Source of the DNA: G965240365 sp965240365
GTDB taxonomy: Bacteria > Pseudomonadota > Gammaproteobacteria > Eutrophobiales > Eutrophobiaceae
NCBI GenBank assembly: GCA_965240365.1
Contig: OZ251218.1
Coordinates: forward strand, 1,116,001-1,180,000
Length of the DNA stretch: 64,000 nt
Direction of reading: 5' to 3'
The translations under genes and the position numbers were made by a program. Under the pieces are notes generated by a model. That model was not told the DNA's origin. It made no database searches and worked only from the letters and a program-made list of their open reading frames with translations. Shown one piece after another: positions 35,085 through 44,191 of this stretch (position 1 is its first letter; every line of letters starts with the position of its first letter).

Positions 35085-36842
35085 ATGGCTGGCAGGATCC
35101 CCCAACATTTTATTGATGAACTCCTCAACCGGGTCGATATCGTCGATATCATCGACGCCCGCGTCCCGCTGAAAAAGGCGGGCAAGAATCATCTGGCCTG
35201 CTGCCCGTTCCATGAGGAAAAGACGCCCTCATTCACCGTCAGCCAGCAAAAACAGTTCTATCATTGCTTCGGTTGCGGCGCAAACGGCAGCGCCATCGGC
35301 TTTCTGATGGAATACCTGAACATGGATTTTGTCGAGGCCATCGAGGAACTGGCCGCCCGGGCCGGTCTGGAGATCCCGCGCGAGGCCGGCGCATCCGGTC
35401 GGGGCCAGGCCGGTTCCGGCGAGCTTTATGAGCTGATGGAACGGGTGGTGGCCTACTATGCAAAACAGTTAAGACAGCATCAACAGGCCGGCAAGGTCGT
35501 TGATTATCTGAAGGGCCGCGGCATCAGCGGCGCCATCGCCGGCGGGTTTGAATTGGGTTTTGCGCCGCCCGGCTGGGACAATCTGGCTGCGGAACTGGGC
35601 CAATCCGAGGCCGTCAGAAAACGCCTGCTCGCCATCGGCGCGGTGATCGAAAATGAGCGGAGCGGCTGTTATGACCGCTTCAGAAACCGGCTGATCTTTC
35701 CCATCCGCGACCGGCGCGGCCGCGCGATCGGGCTGGGCGGCCGGGTGCTGGATGACAGCCTGCCCAAGTACCTGAATTCGCCCGAGACCCCGATTTTCCA
35801 CAAGGGCCATGAATTATACGGGCTTTATCAGGCGCGCGAGGCCGCGCGGCAGGCGGACTGCCTGTATATTGTTGAAGGTTATATGGATGTCATCGCGCTG
35901 GCCCAGTTTGGCCTGCGTAATACGGTGGCCAGCCTCGGCACGGCGCTCACCGAGCCGCATATCGACCGGCTCTTTCGTCATACCGACAAGCTGGTGTTCT
36001 GCTTCGATGGCGATGAGGCCGGCAAAAAGGCCGCCCGGCGGGCCATGGAGAACGCGCTCCCGGCCTTGCGCGATGGCAGGCAGGTTTATTTTATCTTCCT
36101 GCCGGAGGGCGAAGACCCGGACAGTTTTGTCCGCAAAAACGGCAAGGAAAAATTCACGGACGGCAACAATCGGACCGCGCTGTCCGCGTTTTTATTCGAA
36201 TCCCTGCGCGCCGGTCTGGACCTGGCGACCCCGGAAGGCCGGGCGGTCATGACTGAAAAAGCCCTGCCGCATCTGTTCAGGATTCCGGGCACGGTGCTCA
36301 AAAATATGCTGATCCGGGAACTGGCCGAACTGACAAATTATGACGCCCGCCTTATCGAGGCGGAAATAGAGCGCAGAACCGGGAACCAGGGCGGCAAACC
36401 CGGCTACAGACGCGGCGTCAAGCAGGACAAGGGGATTGAAAAAATAACCTGGTCGGTCAGGAGCCTGCTGCACCAGCCGGCGCTGGCCCGCGCGCTGGAC
36501 AGCACCGCCAATCTGGCGGTTTTTAATTCCGCCGGCATTGTTTTTCTGACAGAACTGATTGAATTCATAAGACAGCACGAAAATGTGACCCTGGCCGCGA
36601 TCCTGGAAAACTGGAGAAATACCCGCTATGAAAAAAGACTGGGTGAACTGGCCGGCGAAGAAAAATTTTTCAATGAAATCGGAGTCACCGCGGAAGAGTT
36701 TGTGGACGCCATCAACCGCATCATCCAGCTAAACAGCCGTGAACTGGACTGCTTTGACCTGAACAAAAGCCCCTCGGAATGGACTGCCGAGGCCAAACAG
36801 CAACTGCGCCAAAGGCTGCGCCCGGATCGGGAGCAGATATGA
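35085..36842 (+). CDS. dnaG: DNA primase
   Basis: Makes RNA primers at the replication fork. About 585 residues from the ATG at 35085 (MAGRIPQHFIDELL); an ATG at 35073 is in frame. The N-terminal CHC2 zinc finger is CPFHEEKTPSF and HCFGCGANG, then the RNA-polymerase domain with the Toprim motifs IVEGYMDVIAL and FDGDEAGKKAARR, then a C-terminal DnaB-interacting helical domain. Third gene of the macromolecular synthesis operon. Confidence 0.96.
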   Translation: MAGRIPQHFIDELLNRVDIVDIIDARVPLKKAGKNHLACCPFHEEKTPSFTVSQQKQFYHCFGCGANGSAIGFLMEYLNMDFVEAIEELAARAGLEIPREAGASGRGQAGSGELYELMERVVAYYAKQLRQHQQAGKVVDYLKGRGISGAIAGGFELGFAPPGWDNLAAELGQSEAVRKRLLAIGAVIENERSGCYDRFRNRLIFPIRDRRGRAIGLGGRVLDDSLPKYLNSPETPIFHKGHELYGLYQAREAARQADCLYIVEGYMDVIALAQFGLRNTVASLGTALTEPHIDRLFRHTDKLVFCFDGDEAGKKAARRAMENALPALRDGRQVYFIFLPEGEDPDSFVRKNGKEKFTDGNNRTALSAFLFESLRAGLDLATPEGRAVMTEKALPHLFRIPGTVLKNMLIRELAELTNYDARLIEAEIERRTGNQGGKPGYRRGVKQDKGIEKITWSVRSLLHQPALARALDSTANLAVFNSAGIVFLTELIEFIRQHENVTLAAILENWRNTRYEKRLGELAGEEKFFNEIGVTAEEFVDAINRIIQLNSRELDCFDLNKSPSEWTAEAKQQLRQRLRPDREQI

Positions 36843-37019
36843 TAATGAGAGTTTCCAAATTGAACTGGCGCCGGTTGCATTCATGTGCTATTCTTAAATG
36901 TTTTAGTCCAATTAATTGTCTATTATTAATCAAGCGCTTATGGGCGCTTCCAATAACACTTCTAATAAAATTTTACAGCAAGTTTCGGGCCAGATTACGC
37001 GCCTGAGGGACCGCTAAAT

Positions 37020-38804
37020 ATGAACGGATCACAACTCAAACAGCTAATTGCCAAAGGCAAGGAACAGGGCTTCCTGACCTACCATGAGGTCAACGATCAT
37101 CTGCCCAATGATATCGTCGAACCCGAGCAGATCGAGGATATTATCAATATGATCAATGATATGGGCATTGCCGTGCATGAATCGCCGCCCGATCTGGACA
37201 CCCGGATCACGGACAATACCGATGTGCCCGATGAAGACGCCGCGGCCGAGGCCGCCGCGGCGCTGGTCAACCTGGAAAGCGAGTTCGGCCGCACCACTGA
37301 CCCGGTCAGGATGTATATGCGGGAAATGGGCACCGTTGACCTGCTGACCCGCGAGGGCGAGATCAAGATCGCCAAACGCATTGAAGAAGGGCTTAATCAT
37401 GTGCTGGGCGCGCTCTCAAGCTATCCCGGCACCATTCACACCCTGTTCAAGGCTTACCAGATGGTGGTGGCCGAAGAGATGAAACTCAGCGATGTCATCA
37501 TCGGCTTTAATGATATGGAGGAATACCCGGATGAAGGCATCCAGGTCAAGAATACCGCCGGCGCCAAAGACGACTCCGCCGCGGAAGAGGCGCCGCTGAC
37601 CGCCGAGGATATCAGGGGGCACATTGAGCGGCTGCAAAAACTGCAAACCAGGTTTGAGCGGGCGGTGAAACGCTACGGCAAGGACAATGCCAGGACTCAG
37701 GTGCATGAACAAGAACTCGCGCGGTGTTTCCTGGAATTGCGGCTGTCTCCCAAGTTTACCGAAATACTCACCGACAATCTGCGCGTGCTCATTGAGCAGA
37801 TGCGCGGCGCCGAGCGCCGGATCATGGAACTGTGCGTCAAAGACGCGAAGATGCCGCGCAAGCACTTCATCAGCAGCTTTCCGGGCAATGAAACCAACCT
37901 GCAATGGCTGCAAGGCGAACTGAAAAAGGAAGCGCCCTATGTTGAAAGACTCCGGCGGAATGAAGCGGAAGTCCAGAAGACCCAGAAAAAACTGGCCGCA
38001 ATCTTTGACAAGTCCCTGCTGAATGTCCTCGAGATCAAGGAGATCAATCGCCGCATCTCAATCGGCGAGGCCAAGGCGCGGCGGGCAAAAAAAGAAATGG
38101 TCGAGGCCAATCTTCGCCTGGTTATTTCAATCGCGAAGAAATACACAAACCGCGGCCTGCTGTTTCTCGATCTCATTCAGGAAGGCAACATCGGCCTGAT
38201 GAAGGCCGTCGATAAATTTGAATATCGCCGCGGCTACAAATTTTCAACTTATGCGACCTGGTGGATTCGGCAGGCGATCACCCGCTCGATCGCCGATCAG
38301 GCCAGAACAATCCGTATCCCGGTGCATATGATCGAGACCATCAATAAACTCAACCGCGTCTCGCGTCAGATACTCCAGGAGAAGGGACGCGAACCCAGCC
38401 CCGAAGAACTCGCGGAACGCATGGAAATGCCGGAAGAAAAGGTGCGAAAGGTCTTGAAGATTGCCAAAGAGCCGATCTCAATGGAAACGCCGATCGGCGA
38501 TGATGAAGATTCACACCTGGGTGATTTTATTGAAGACGCGAATATCCAGGCGCCCAACGAGTCGGCCAGTTTTGAAGGCTTGCAGCGCACCACCCGCGAA
38601 GCGCTGGAAGGGCTCACTTCCAGGGAAGCAAAGGTGCTGCGCATGCGCTTCGGGATTGACATGAACACCGATCACACCCTGGAAGAAGTGGGCAAGCAAT
38701 TCGATGTCACCCGCGAGCGCATACGCCAGATTGAGGCCAAGGCGCTGCGCAAACTCCGCCATCCCTCGCGCTCGGGACAGCTTAAGACCTTTCTGGATAC
38801 TTAG
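37020..38804 (+). CDS. rpoD: Primary sigma factor RpoD (sigma-70)
   Basis: A 594-residue housekeeping sigma factor. Region 1.1 is N-terminal (LKQLIAKGKEQGFLTYHEVN), region 1.2 has PVRMYMREMG, a non-conserved insert follows, then region 2 (ANLRLVISIAKKYTNRGLLF, YKFSTYATWWIRQAITR), region 3 and region 4 with the -35-binding helix VTRERIRQIEAKALRKL. The 177-base gap after dnaG could hold an internal promoter but no convincing one was found. A tRNA gene follows in 29 bases. Confidence 0.97.
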   Translation: MNGSQLKQLIAKGKEQGFLTYHEVNDHLPNDIVEPEQIEDIINMINDMGIAVHESPPDLDTRITDNTDVPDEDAAAEAAAALVNLESEFGRTTDPVRMYMREMGTVDLLTREGEIKIAKRIEEGLNHVLGALSSYPGTIHTLFKAYQMVVAEEMKLSDVIIGFNDMEEYPDEGIQVKNTAGAKDDSAAEEAPLTAEDIRGHIERLQKLQTRFERAVKRYGKDNARTQVHEQELARCFLELRLSPKFTEILTDNLRVLIEQMRGAERRIMELCVKDAKMPRKHFISSFPGNETNLQWLQGELKKEAPYVERLRRNEAEVQKTQKKLAAIFDKSLLNVLEIKEINRRISIGEAKARRAKKEMVEANLRLVISIAKKYTNRGLLFLDLIQEGNIGLMKAVDKFEYRRGYKFSTYATWWIRQAITRSIADQARTIRIPVHMIETINKLNRVSRQILQEKGREPSPEELAERMEMPEEKVRKVLKIAKEPISMETPIGDDEDSHLGDFIEDANIQAPNESASFEGLQRTTREALEGLTSREAKVLRMRFGIDMNTDHTLEEVGKQFDVTRERIRQIEAKALRKLRHPSRSGQLKTFLDT

Positions 38805-38833
38805 GCCCTTACCCTTTATTTACTCTTTAAACC

Positions 38834-38910
38834 GGGCCTGTAGCTCAGTCGGTCAGAGCAGTGGACTCATAATCCATTGGTCGTAGGTTCAAGTCCTACC
38901 GGGCCCACCA
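38834..38910 (+). tRNA. tRNA with CAU anticodon (Ile2 or Met)
   Basis: A 77-nt cloverleaf: acceptor stem GGGCCTG / CGGGCCC, D arm TAGCTCAGTCGGTCAGAGC, anticodon arm GTGGACTCATAATCCAT with CAT at 38868-38870, T arm GTAGGTTCAAGTCCTAC, and an encoded CCA. CAU tRNAs of this type are either elongator tRNA-Met or tRNA-Ile2 whose C34 becomes lysidine. The GTTCAAGTCC T-loop and the position next to rpoD lean towards Ile2, but this is not decided. Confidence 0.95.
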
Positions 38911-39038
38911 TTTAAGCATTTAGCGGAAGAAGTACAGATTAAGTCCGGGGAGCAAAACGAGCGGTTCCGGCCCCTGCTTGCAAGACCGGGGCCGCGGGGA
39001 AAGCCCATGTTTGCCCGTTCTGCCCGTATCACTTTTTT

Positions 39039-39547
39039 GCCTCTTTTAAAATCTGAGTGGGTAATGCAATAATTTTGGCTTAATTGATGACCAGGACAGA
39101 ACGGAGACGGCCTGCGGGTAGCAGCAGGTAGGCCAAAATGACAACAGTTTCGTCATTCCAGCGAAAGCTCGCCTACAGGACGTAGGTGGTAGAGCGGCGT
39201 CTGGAACAAGCCGCCGAGGAATCCACGCCTGCCGGAGGCAGGCCTGCCTGCTGCAGGCAGGTAGCGGGGTGGCAGGTAACTCAACGGAGTCGGTTGGAAT
39301 GATGTATTCAGATGGTCATTCCCGCTTATGCGGGAATGTATTGTATCAACCACTGGATTCCAGCTTTCGCTGGGCGGCTACGGGCATCCTACCCTCACGC
39401 CGCATACAGGACATCCTGTCCATAAATGACGAGGGGGTGTCGTTCCGGCTTTACATCATTCCGGCCTGCCTGCCGCAGACAGACTCATGCCATTTTCTGC
39501 ACACTCAATCCACATGCGGCTTAACCCACTCGGAATTCAAAAGAGCC
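39039..39547. mobile_element. MITE-like element family 1, copy 2
   Basis: A 509-bp copy of the element at 8068, bounded by a perfect 8-bp direct repeat, ACTTTTTT at 39031-39038 and 39548-39555. Ends read GCCTCTTTTAAAATCTGAG and, inverted, GGCTCTTTTGAATTCCGAG. It has an extra internal block (about 39374-39428, GGCGGCTACGGGCATCC and on) missing from copy 1. It lies between the tRNA and the truncated higA, its right end 22 bases from the higA stop. Confidence 0.9.
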
Positions 39548-39568
39548 ACTTTTTTGCTTGCTTGTGTA

Positions 39569-39838
39569 TTAACAAGACGCCATATCGGTTGATATTGATT
39601 CGGCCTCCTTGATGAAAGCCATCAGTTCTTTATCCCGGGACTCATAGTCGGCAATCGCCCGGCTCAATAACTCTATCAAGGGGTTCAGCGGATCATCCGG
39701 GCTATCCTCGGTCTCCTCCAGAAGCTCTTCCAGGGTCTGCAAAGTCGCCCGGTAGCCGGCTTCGGTTCGGATATCAAGATACTCTCCGGCAGTCTGCCTA
39801 AAGGTTTGATAGGCATTCATTAAGGCCATTTTTGCCAT
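39569..39838 (-). pseudogene. higA: Truncated HigA-like antitoxin
   Basis: 89 residues matching only the N-terminal dimerisation part of graft-type HigA antitoxins (TEAGYRATLQTLEELLEE, DDPLNPLIELLSRAIADYE, LMAFIKEAESI). The helix-turn-helix half that binds the operator is missing; the frame ends 14 bases from the duplicated target site of family-1 copy 2. It starts 3 bases after the toxin fragment's stop. It is probably non-functional or at most a toxin-binding relic. Confidence 0.65.
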
Positions 39839-39841
39839 GTT

Positions 39842-39973
39842 TCACCTCTGCTTTTCTTCCGGCGTGCTAAAAGTATTAGCGTTCAGCGCCCGGTACACGG
39901 CCATCAACGCCGCGCGGTCGTTGGGGTACTTTTTGGCCGCGGCCATAAATGGCCGTTTTGAAATTACATGCAT
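39842..39973 (-). pseudogene. higB: Truncated HigB-like toxin
   Basis: A 43-residue frame starting at 39973: MHVISKRPFMAAAKKYPNDR then AALMAVYRALNANTFSTPEE and a stop. It aligns with the first third of HigB mRNA-interferases; the conserved FPSLDNFKYRDKWWV core and C-terminal catalytic part are absent. Toxin and antitoxin are thus both shortened in the original higB-higA order. Confidence 0.65.
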
Positions 39974-40052
39974 AGATTGCCTGTCAGTCCACGGCGGCCT
40001 TTGATTGACTTAATAATCCATCCATTTTCAAGTTCTGCATATCGTGAAAACG

Positions 40053-40754
40053 CTATGCTTTCAGAAAATTATCGATCCAGCGGGCAAATACGGGGGAATC
40101 CAGTTCTTTAGATAATGTTTGTAACCCCTTGGATCTTGCTGCTGCCGGGATGGTATCCTTTCTGAAGTCCATCATATCCTTCGAGTATTCCTTGCTGAAT
40201 TCGGGATGGCCCTGTATGCCCAGAAAATGATCGCCGTATTGAAACATATAATTTTTACAATGGTCGTTGCTGCCTAAAACCAGAACGTCTTCCGGCAGGT
40301 TGACTACTTCTTCTTCATGGCTCACGACGATACTCAATTCCTTCATCCGCGGTTGCATCCATGTCCTGTTTTTAAGGATGCGGCTGCTAATAACGCCGAC
40401 GGCCCAGCCGTTGGCCGATTTTATTACCTGCCCGCCCAAAGCGACCGCCATTGCCTGATGGCCGAGGCAAATGCCGATAAATTTCTTTCTGGCTTGATTG
40501 GCCTCGGTAATAAATTCAAGCAGGCGCTCGAAAGATGCAGTTTTATCGTTTATGCTTTTTCTGCTGCCGGTGGTGATATAGGCGTCACACTCATCAATAG
40601 AATCCGGGAGTTTATTCTCTAATACCGGATAGATTTTGAATTCATAATCATCGCGGACATTCAACAGCATGGCCGCGATCATCTCGGGATAGTCAGGGTG
40701 ATTATTTCTGAAATGCGGCTGCACACTGTCGCATTGTAAAATTCCGATCTTCAT
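40053..40754 (-). CDS. Class I glutamine amidotransferase-like protein
   Basis: A 233-residue GATase-1 fold protein. The nucleophile elbow is GICLGHQ (Cys) and the catalytic His-Glu is in IQGHPEFSKEY. The N-terminus, MKIGILQCDSVQPHFRNNHP, is like stand-alone GMP-synthase-type amidotransferases that hydrolyse gamma-glutamyl compounds. It is the last gene of an aldehyde dehydrogenase / Fe-alcohol dehydrogenase operon, so it may process a gamma-glutamylated or amidated product of that pathway; this is inference. Confidence 0.85.
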   Translation of the reverse strand: MKIGILQCDSVQPHFRNNHPDYPEMIAAMLLNVRDDYEFKIYPVLENKLPDSIDECDAYITTGSRKSINDKTASFERLLEFITEANQARKKFIGICLGHQAMAVALGGQVIKSANGWAVGVISSRILKNRTWMQPRMKELSIVVSHEEEVVNLPEDVLVLGSNDHCKNYMFQYGDHFLGIQGHPEFSKEYSKDMMDFRKDTIPAAARSKGLQTLSKELDSPVFARWIDNFLKA

Positions 40755-40766
40755 TATTTGCTTCGG

Positions 40767-41930
40767 CTAAGCCAGTTCGCCGTTAACGGCCCGACAGAAG
40801 ATTTCCGAATATTGTTCGGGCCGGAATTGAATGGGGTTAGTGATGGAAGAAGGATCCTTGACCGCCATCTTGCCGATCTGTTCGGCCTTGTCGGCGCCAA
40901 TATTAATCTGGCCGAGACGGGCAGGTATAGCCAGTTTAGCGCGTAATGACAATATCTGATCAAGGAAAAAATCAAATTCCGTATTTTTCAAATTCAGAAA
41001 AAACGATAACTCGCCGATGACCGGTTCAATACAATGCCGGTTTGCCTTTAGCACATAAGGCATCAGGATAGCGTTTAACAAACCATGATGCGCGTCATAG
41101 ACCGCGCCCAGGGGGTGCGCCAGGGCATGCATCGCGCCCAGGCCGGCTTGAAAGGCGGTGGCGCCCATAGTGGAAGCGACCAGCATTTTGGCCCTGGCCT
41201 CGATATTTGCCCCGTTACTATAGGCGTCGTATAAATTCTCCATGATCAATTTGATCCCCTGTTTGGCGATGCCTTTGGCCATAGGGTGAAAAAAAGGCGA
41301 GCATAGCGCTTCCAGGTTATGGGACAGGGCGTCCATACCGGTCGCCGCGGTCAGGCGCGCGGGCAGGCCCACGGTTAAAACAGGGTCCAGAATAACGATA
41401 CCGGGCAGCATCTTCGGATGAAAGATGATCTTTTTTACCTGTTCTTCCTCATTAACGATAACGGACGCGCGTCCGACCTCGGAGCCGGTCCCCGCGGTGG
41501 TCGGTATCGCAATAATGGGCGCGATCTTTTCCGCATTAGCCGATTTCCAGTTATCGCCTTCATCGACCAGCGCCCATAAATCACAACTCTGCCCGGCCAT
41601 CAACGCGATAACCTTGCCGGCATCAAGCGCGCTGCCGCCGCCGATTGCGATAACGCTGTCGTGCCGGCCCTGCTTAAAGGCGGCCATGCCGCTGATTATG
41701 TTTTGTCTGGTCGGATTAGGCTTTATGTCATAAAAAAGCTGAATGCCAAGTCCCGCGTTTTCAACTTCCGATAATATCTGCTTGATAAAATCAAAATGAC
41801 ACAGGCCCGGATCGGTCACCAGCAAGGGCGCTGCTATGTTGAGTTCAGAACAGATTGACACAATCTCCCCGATCCTGTTTTCGCCCAAGCGAATATCGGT
41901 TGGATAATTCCAGTTTACTTGATCGATCAT
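40767..41930 (-). CDS. Iron-containing alcohol dehydrogenase
   Basis: A 387-residue type III alcohol dehydrogenase. The NAD site has SVIAIGGGSALDAGKVIAL, followed by IPTTAGTGSEVGRASVI, and the metal-binding region has GMDALSHNLEALCSPFF and the histidines of AMHALAHPLGAVYDAHHGLLN. It lies 10 bases after the aldehyde dehydrogenase and 12 bases before the amidotransferase, so the three form an operon converting an alcohol to an acid through an aldehyde. The substrate is unknown. Confidence 0.92.
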   Translation of the reverse strand: MIDQVNWNYPTDIRLGENRIGEIVSICSELNIAAPLLVTDPGLCHFDFIKQILSEVENAGLGIQLFYDIKPNPTRQNIISGMAAFKQGRHDSVIAIGGGSALDAGKVIALMAGQSCDLWALVDEGDNWKSANAEKIAPIIAIPTTAGTGSEVGRASVIVNEEEQVKKIIFHPKMLPGIVILDPVLTVGLPARLTAATGMDALSHNLEALCSPFFHPMAKGIAKQGIKLIMENLYDAYSNGANIEARAKMLVASTMGATAFQAGLGAMHALAHPLGAVYDAHHGLLNAILMPYVLKANRHCIEPVIGELSFFLNLKNTEFDFFLDQILSLRAKLAIPARLGQINIGADKAEQIGKMAVKDPSSITNPIQFRPEQYSEIFCRAVNGELA

Positions 41931-41940
41931 GGCCGGTTGC

Positions 41941-43329
41941 TCAAACAGTTTTGAAGTAATAGGATTTGGGCCGGGTTAAATATTCATAGCCGATTTCAGA
42001 CAAGCTGCAACCGTTGCCGGAATCCTTAATCCCGTTCCAGGCCAGGGCCGGGTCAAGATAATCACAGCGATTTATGAATACGGTGCCCGCCTCAATTGCC
42101 GCGGCAATCGGCCTTGCCGCGCCGATGTCTTTGCTAAAGATGCTGGCAGTCAGCCCATAGCGGCTGTCATTGATGAGTCGCAGGGCCTCGGCATCATCGG
42201 CCACCGGCATGATCCCCACCACCGGGCCGAAGGTTTCCTCTTGCATAAGCCTCATGTCATGCTTGACCCCGGTCACAACTTGCGGGGCAAGGTAGGCCGT
42301 GCCGGGTTTATCCATACCGAATAAATCCGGCGCGATATGCGGCCTCGCCCCTTCGGCTTCGGCCTCCGCGATAACCTGCCGGACCTTGTCGGCCGCGGCG
42401 GCCCTCACCATTGGCCCTAATGTTGTCGCCTGCTCATCCGGGCGGCCGAGTTTATACGTCTTGACTTTCTCTATATAAGCGTCCAAAAAGTCGGCATAGA
42501 TAGCCTGGTGCACATAAAGTCTTTCCAGGCCGCAACAGGATTGCCCGCTGTTAAAAAATGCGCCATCCACCGTGCTCTCAAGCGCATGTTCAAGATCGGC
42601 GTCCGGGCGGATATAAGCCGCATCCTTCCCGCCAAGCTCCAGTCCTCTGCTGATAAAGCGGCCCGCCGCCGCGGTCTCAATCGCCGCCCCGCCGGCAACG
42701 GAACCCGTGAATGCAACATGCTGTACCGCGCCGGATTGAATGATAGCGGCAACTTGCCCATGACTGAGATGCAGATATTGAAAGACGGCTGCCGGCATTC
42801 CGGCTGCAATAAAATGGCTTACGAATCGCTCGGCGCAGAGCAGCGTCTGATCGGAATGTTTCAAAATCACGCTGTTGCCCGCCATTAACGCGGGCACAAC
42901 GGCATTGACGGCGGTCAAATAGGGATAATTCCAGGGGGCAATGACAAACACCACGCCGACGGGGGCGCGCTCTATATATTTCTCAACCCCGTTTGCGCCG
43001 GGCGGCCTGATATTGCCGAGCTTGGATTCCGCTATTTCAATCATATAAGCGGCGCGCTCTATGAAGCCGTCAATCTCGCCGCCGGAATATTGAATGGGCC
43101 GGCCCATCTGCCAGGTTATTTCTTCCGCCAGTTGCGTTTGATTATCCTTAAAGCGTTCCAGCGCGGCCCGGCAATATTCGGCGCGTTTCCCGAGCGGCGT
43201 TTTTTGCCATAAAAGCTGGCCCCTGGCGGCGTTTTCCAATACCCGCTGAATCTCGCCCTGGGTCGCCTGTGGACGTTCAAGATAGACTGAATTATCTATC
43301 GGGGAAACAGTTTTCAATAATTTGCTCAT
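41941..43329 (-). CDS. NAD(P)-dependent aldehyde dehydrogenase
   Basis: A 462-residue ALDH superfamily enzyme. Motifs are the cofactor region VIAPWNYPYLTAVNAVVPAL, FTGSVAGGAAIE, the general base in LELGGKDAAYI, the catalytic cysteine in NSGQSCCGLER, and EETFGPVVGIM. It is the first gene of the operon with the Fe-alcohol dehydrogenase and amidotransferase. An IS1595-type relic borders it upstream at about 60 bases, which may have altered its promoter. Confidence 0.93.
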   Translation of the reverse strand: MSKLLKTVSPIDNSVYLERPQATQGEIQRVLENAARGQLLWQKTPLGKRAEYCRAALERFKDNQTQLAEEITWQMGRPIQYSGGEIDGFIERAAYMIEIAESKLGNIRPPGANGVEKYIERAPVGVVFVIAPWNYPYLTAVNAVVPALMAGNSVILKHSDQTLLCAERFVSHFIAAGMPAAVFQYLHLSHGQVAAIIQSGAVQHVAFTGSVAGGAAIETAAAGRFISRGLELGGKDAAYIRPDADLEHALESTVDGAFFNSGQSCCGLERLYVHQAIYADFLDAYIEKVKTYKLGRPDEQATTLGPMVRAAAADKVRQVIAEAEAEGARPHIAPDLFGMDKPGTAYLAPQVVTGVKHDMRLMQEETFGPVVGIMPVADDAEALRLINDSRYGLTASIFSKDIGAARPIAAAIEAGTVFINRCDYLDPALAWNGIKDSGNGCSLSEIGYEYLTRPKSYYFKTV

Positions 43330-43389
43330 CAGTTTAAGGGCAGTCCGGTCTGGAATATCAAGCCATTATACGTAATGTAAAAAATTTTT

Positions 43390-44145
43390 GGGGCTGTCCC
43401 AGCCAACTATTATAGATGCGGCCTAATCCATTTTTTGCTCTGATGTAATTGGGTTTCAGGCTTGCCCGCGAACAACTCCGAGTGGTTGAGCCGCAGGCGC
43501 CGAAGGCTCGAAACGGCCAGGGCATTGTAACCCTTCCAACTATCCGTATAGACAATACTGTCAAGCGCCGCCCTGCGCTCGACCAGCGGCGCCCGCGTAT
43601 CGCCCGAGGCGTCTGAAATGACTTTGGCATAGACCCGCCCGCCTCGCTTAAAAAGACCAAAAACAGGCCTCTTTTAAAATCCGAGTGGGTAATGCAATAA
43701 TTCTGATTTAATTGATGACCAGGGCAGAACAGAGACGGCCTGCGGGCAGCAGGCAGGCCAAAATGACAACAGTTTCGTCATTCCAGCGAAAGCTGGAATC
43801 CACGCCTGCCGGAGGCAGGCCTGCCTGCTGCAGGCAGGTAGCGGGGAGGCAGGTAACTCAGCGGGGTCGGTTGGAATGAGGTATTCAGATGGTCATTCCC
43901 GCTTATGCGGGAATGTATTGTATCAACCACTGGATTCCAGCTTTCGCTGGAATGACGAGGGGGTGTTGTTCCGGCCTGTCTGCCGCAGACAGGCTCATGC
44001 CATTTTCTGCACACTCAATCCACATGCGGCTTAACCCACTCGAAACTCAAAAGAGCCAAAAACAGGCTGCCGTCTTTTAGGGCCTGTTAACACCACACAG
44101 CGCCGAGGCCGTCCGTGCCGTGGCGCCGGCCACAAAATGCGCCAT
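43390..44145 (-). pseudogene. IS1595-family (IS1016-like) transposase relic
   Basis: The 3' part on the minus strand (43660 down to 43410) translates to FGLFKRGGRVYAKVISDASG, then SIVYTDSWKGYNAL and LNHSELFA, a typical IS1595 DDE core. The 5' part (44145 down to about 44066) gives HFVAGATARTASALCGVNR, the family's N-terminal region. The segment between them is deleted, and family-1 copy 3 is inserted at the junction. A terminal-repeat-like GGGGCTGTCCCAGCC sits at 43390-43404; the other end was not found. Confidence 0.75.
43667..44057. mobile_element. MITE-like element family 1, copy 3
   Basis: A 391-bp copy with perfect 8-bp target duplications, AAAAACAG at 43659-43666 and 44058-44065. It lacks an internal block of about 50 bases (GCCTACAGGACGTAGG and on) that copies 1 and 2 share. 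It sits inside the IS1595-type relic, which shows it moved after or into that element. Confidence 0.9.
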
Positions 44146-44191
44146 CAAATGCTCCTGTTATTCGGTATGTGTCGTTATTTTCCCTACCGCG

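Noticed and set aside
38968..38994. Hairpin after the tRNA as an intrinsic terminator
   Set aside because: The CGGCCCC/GGGGCCG stem is present but no poly-T follows it.
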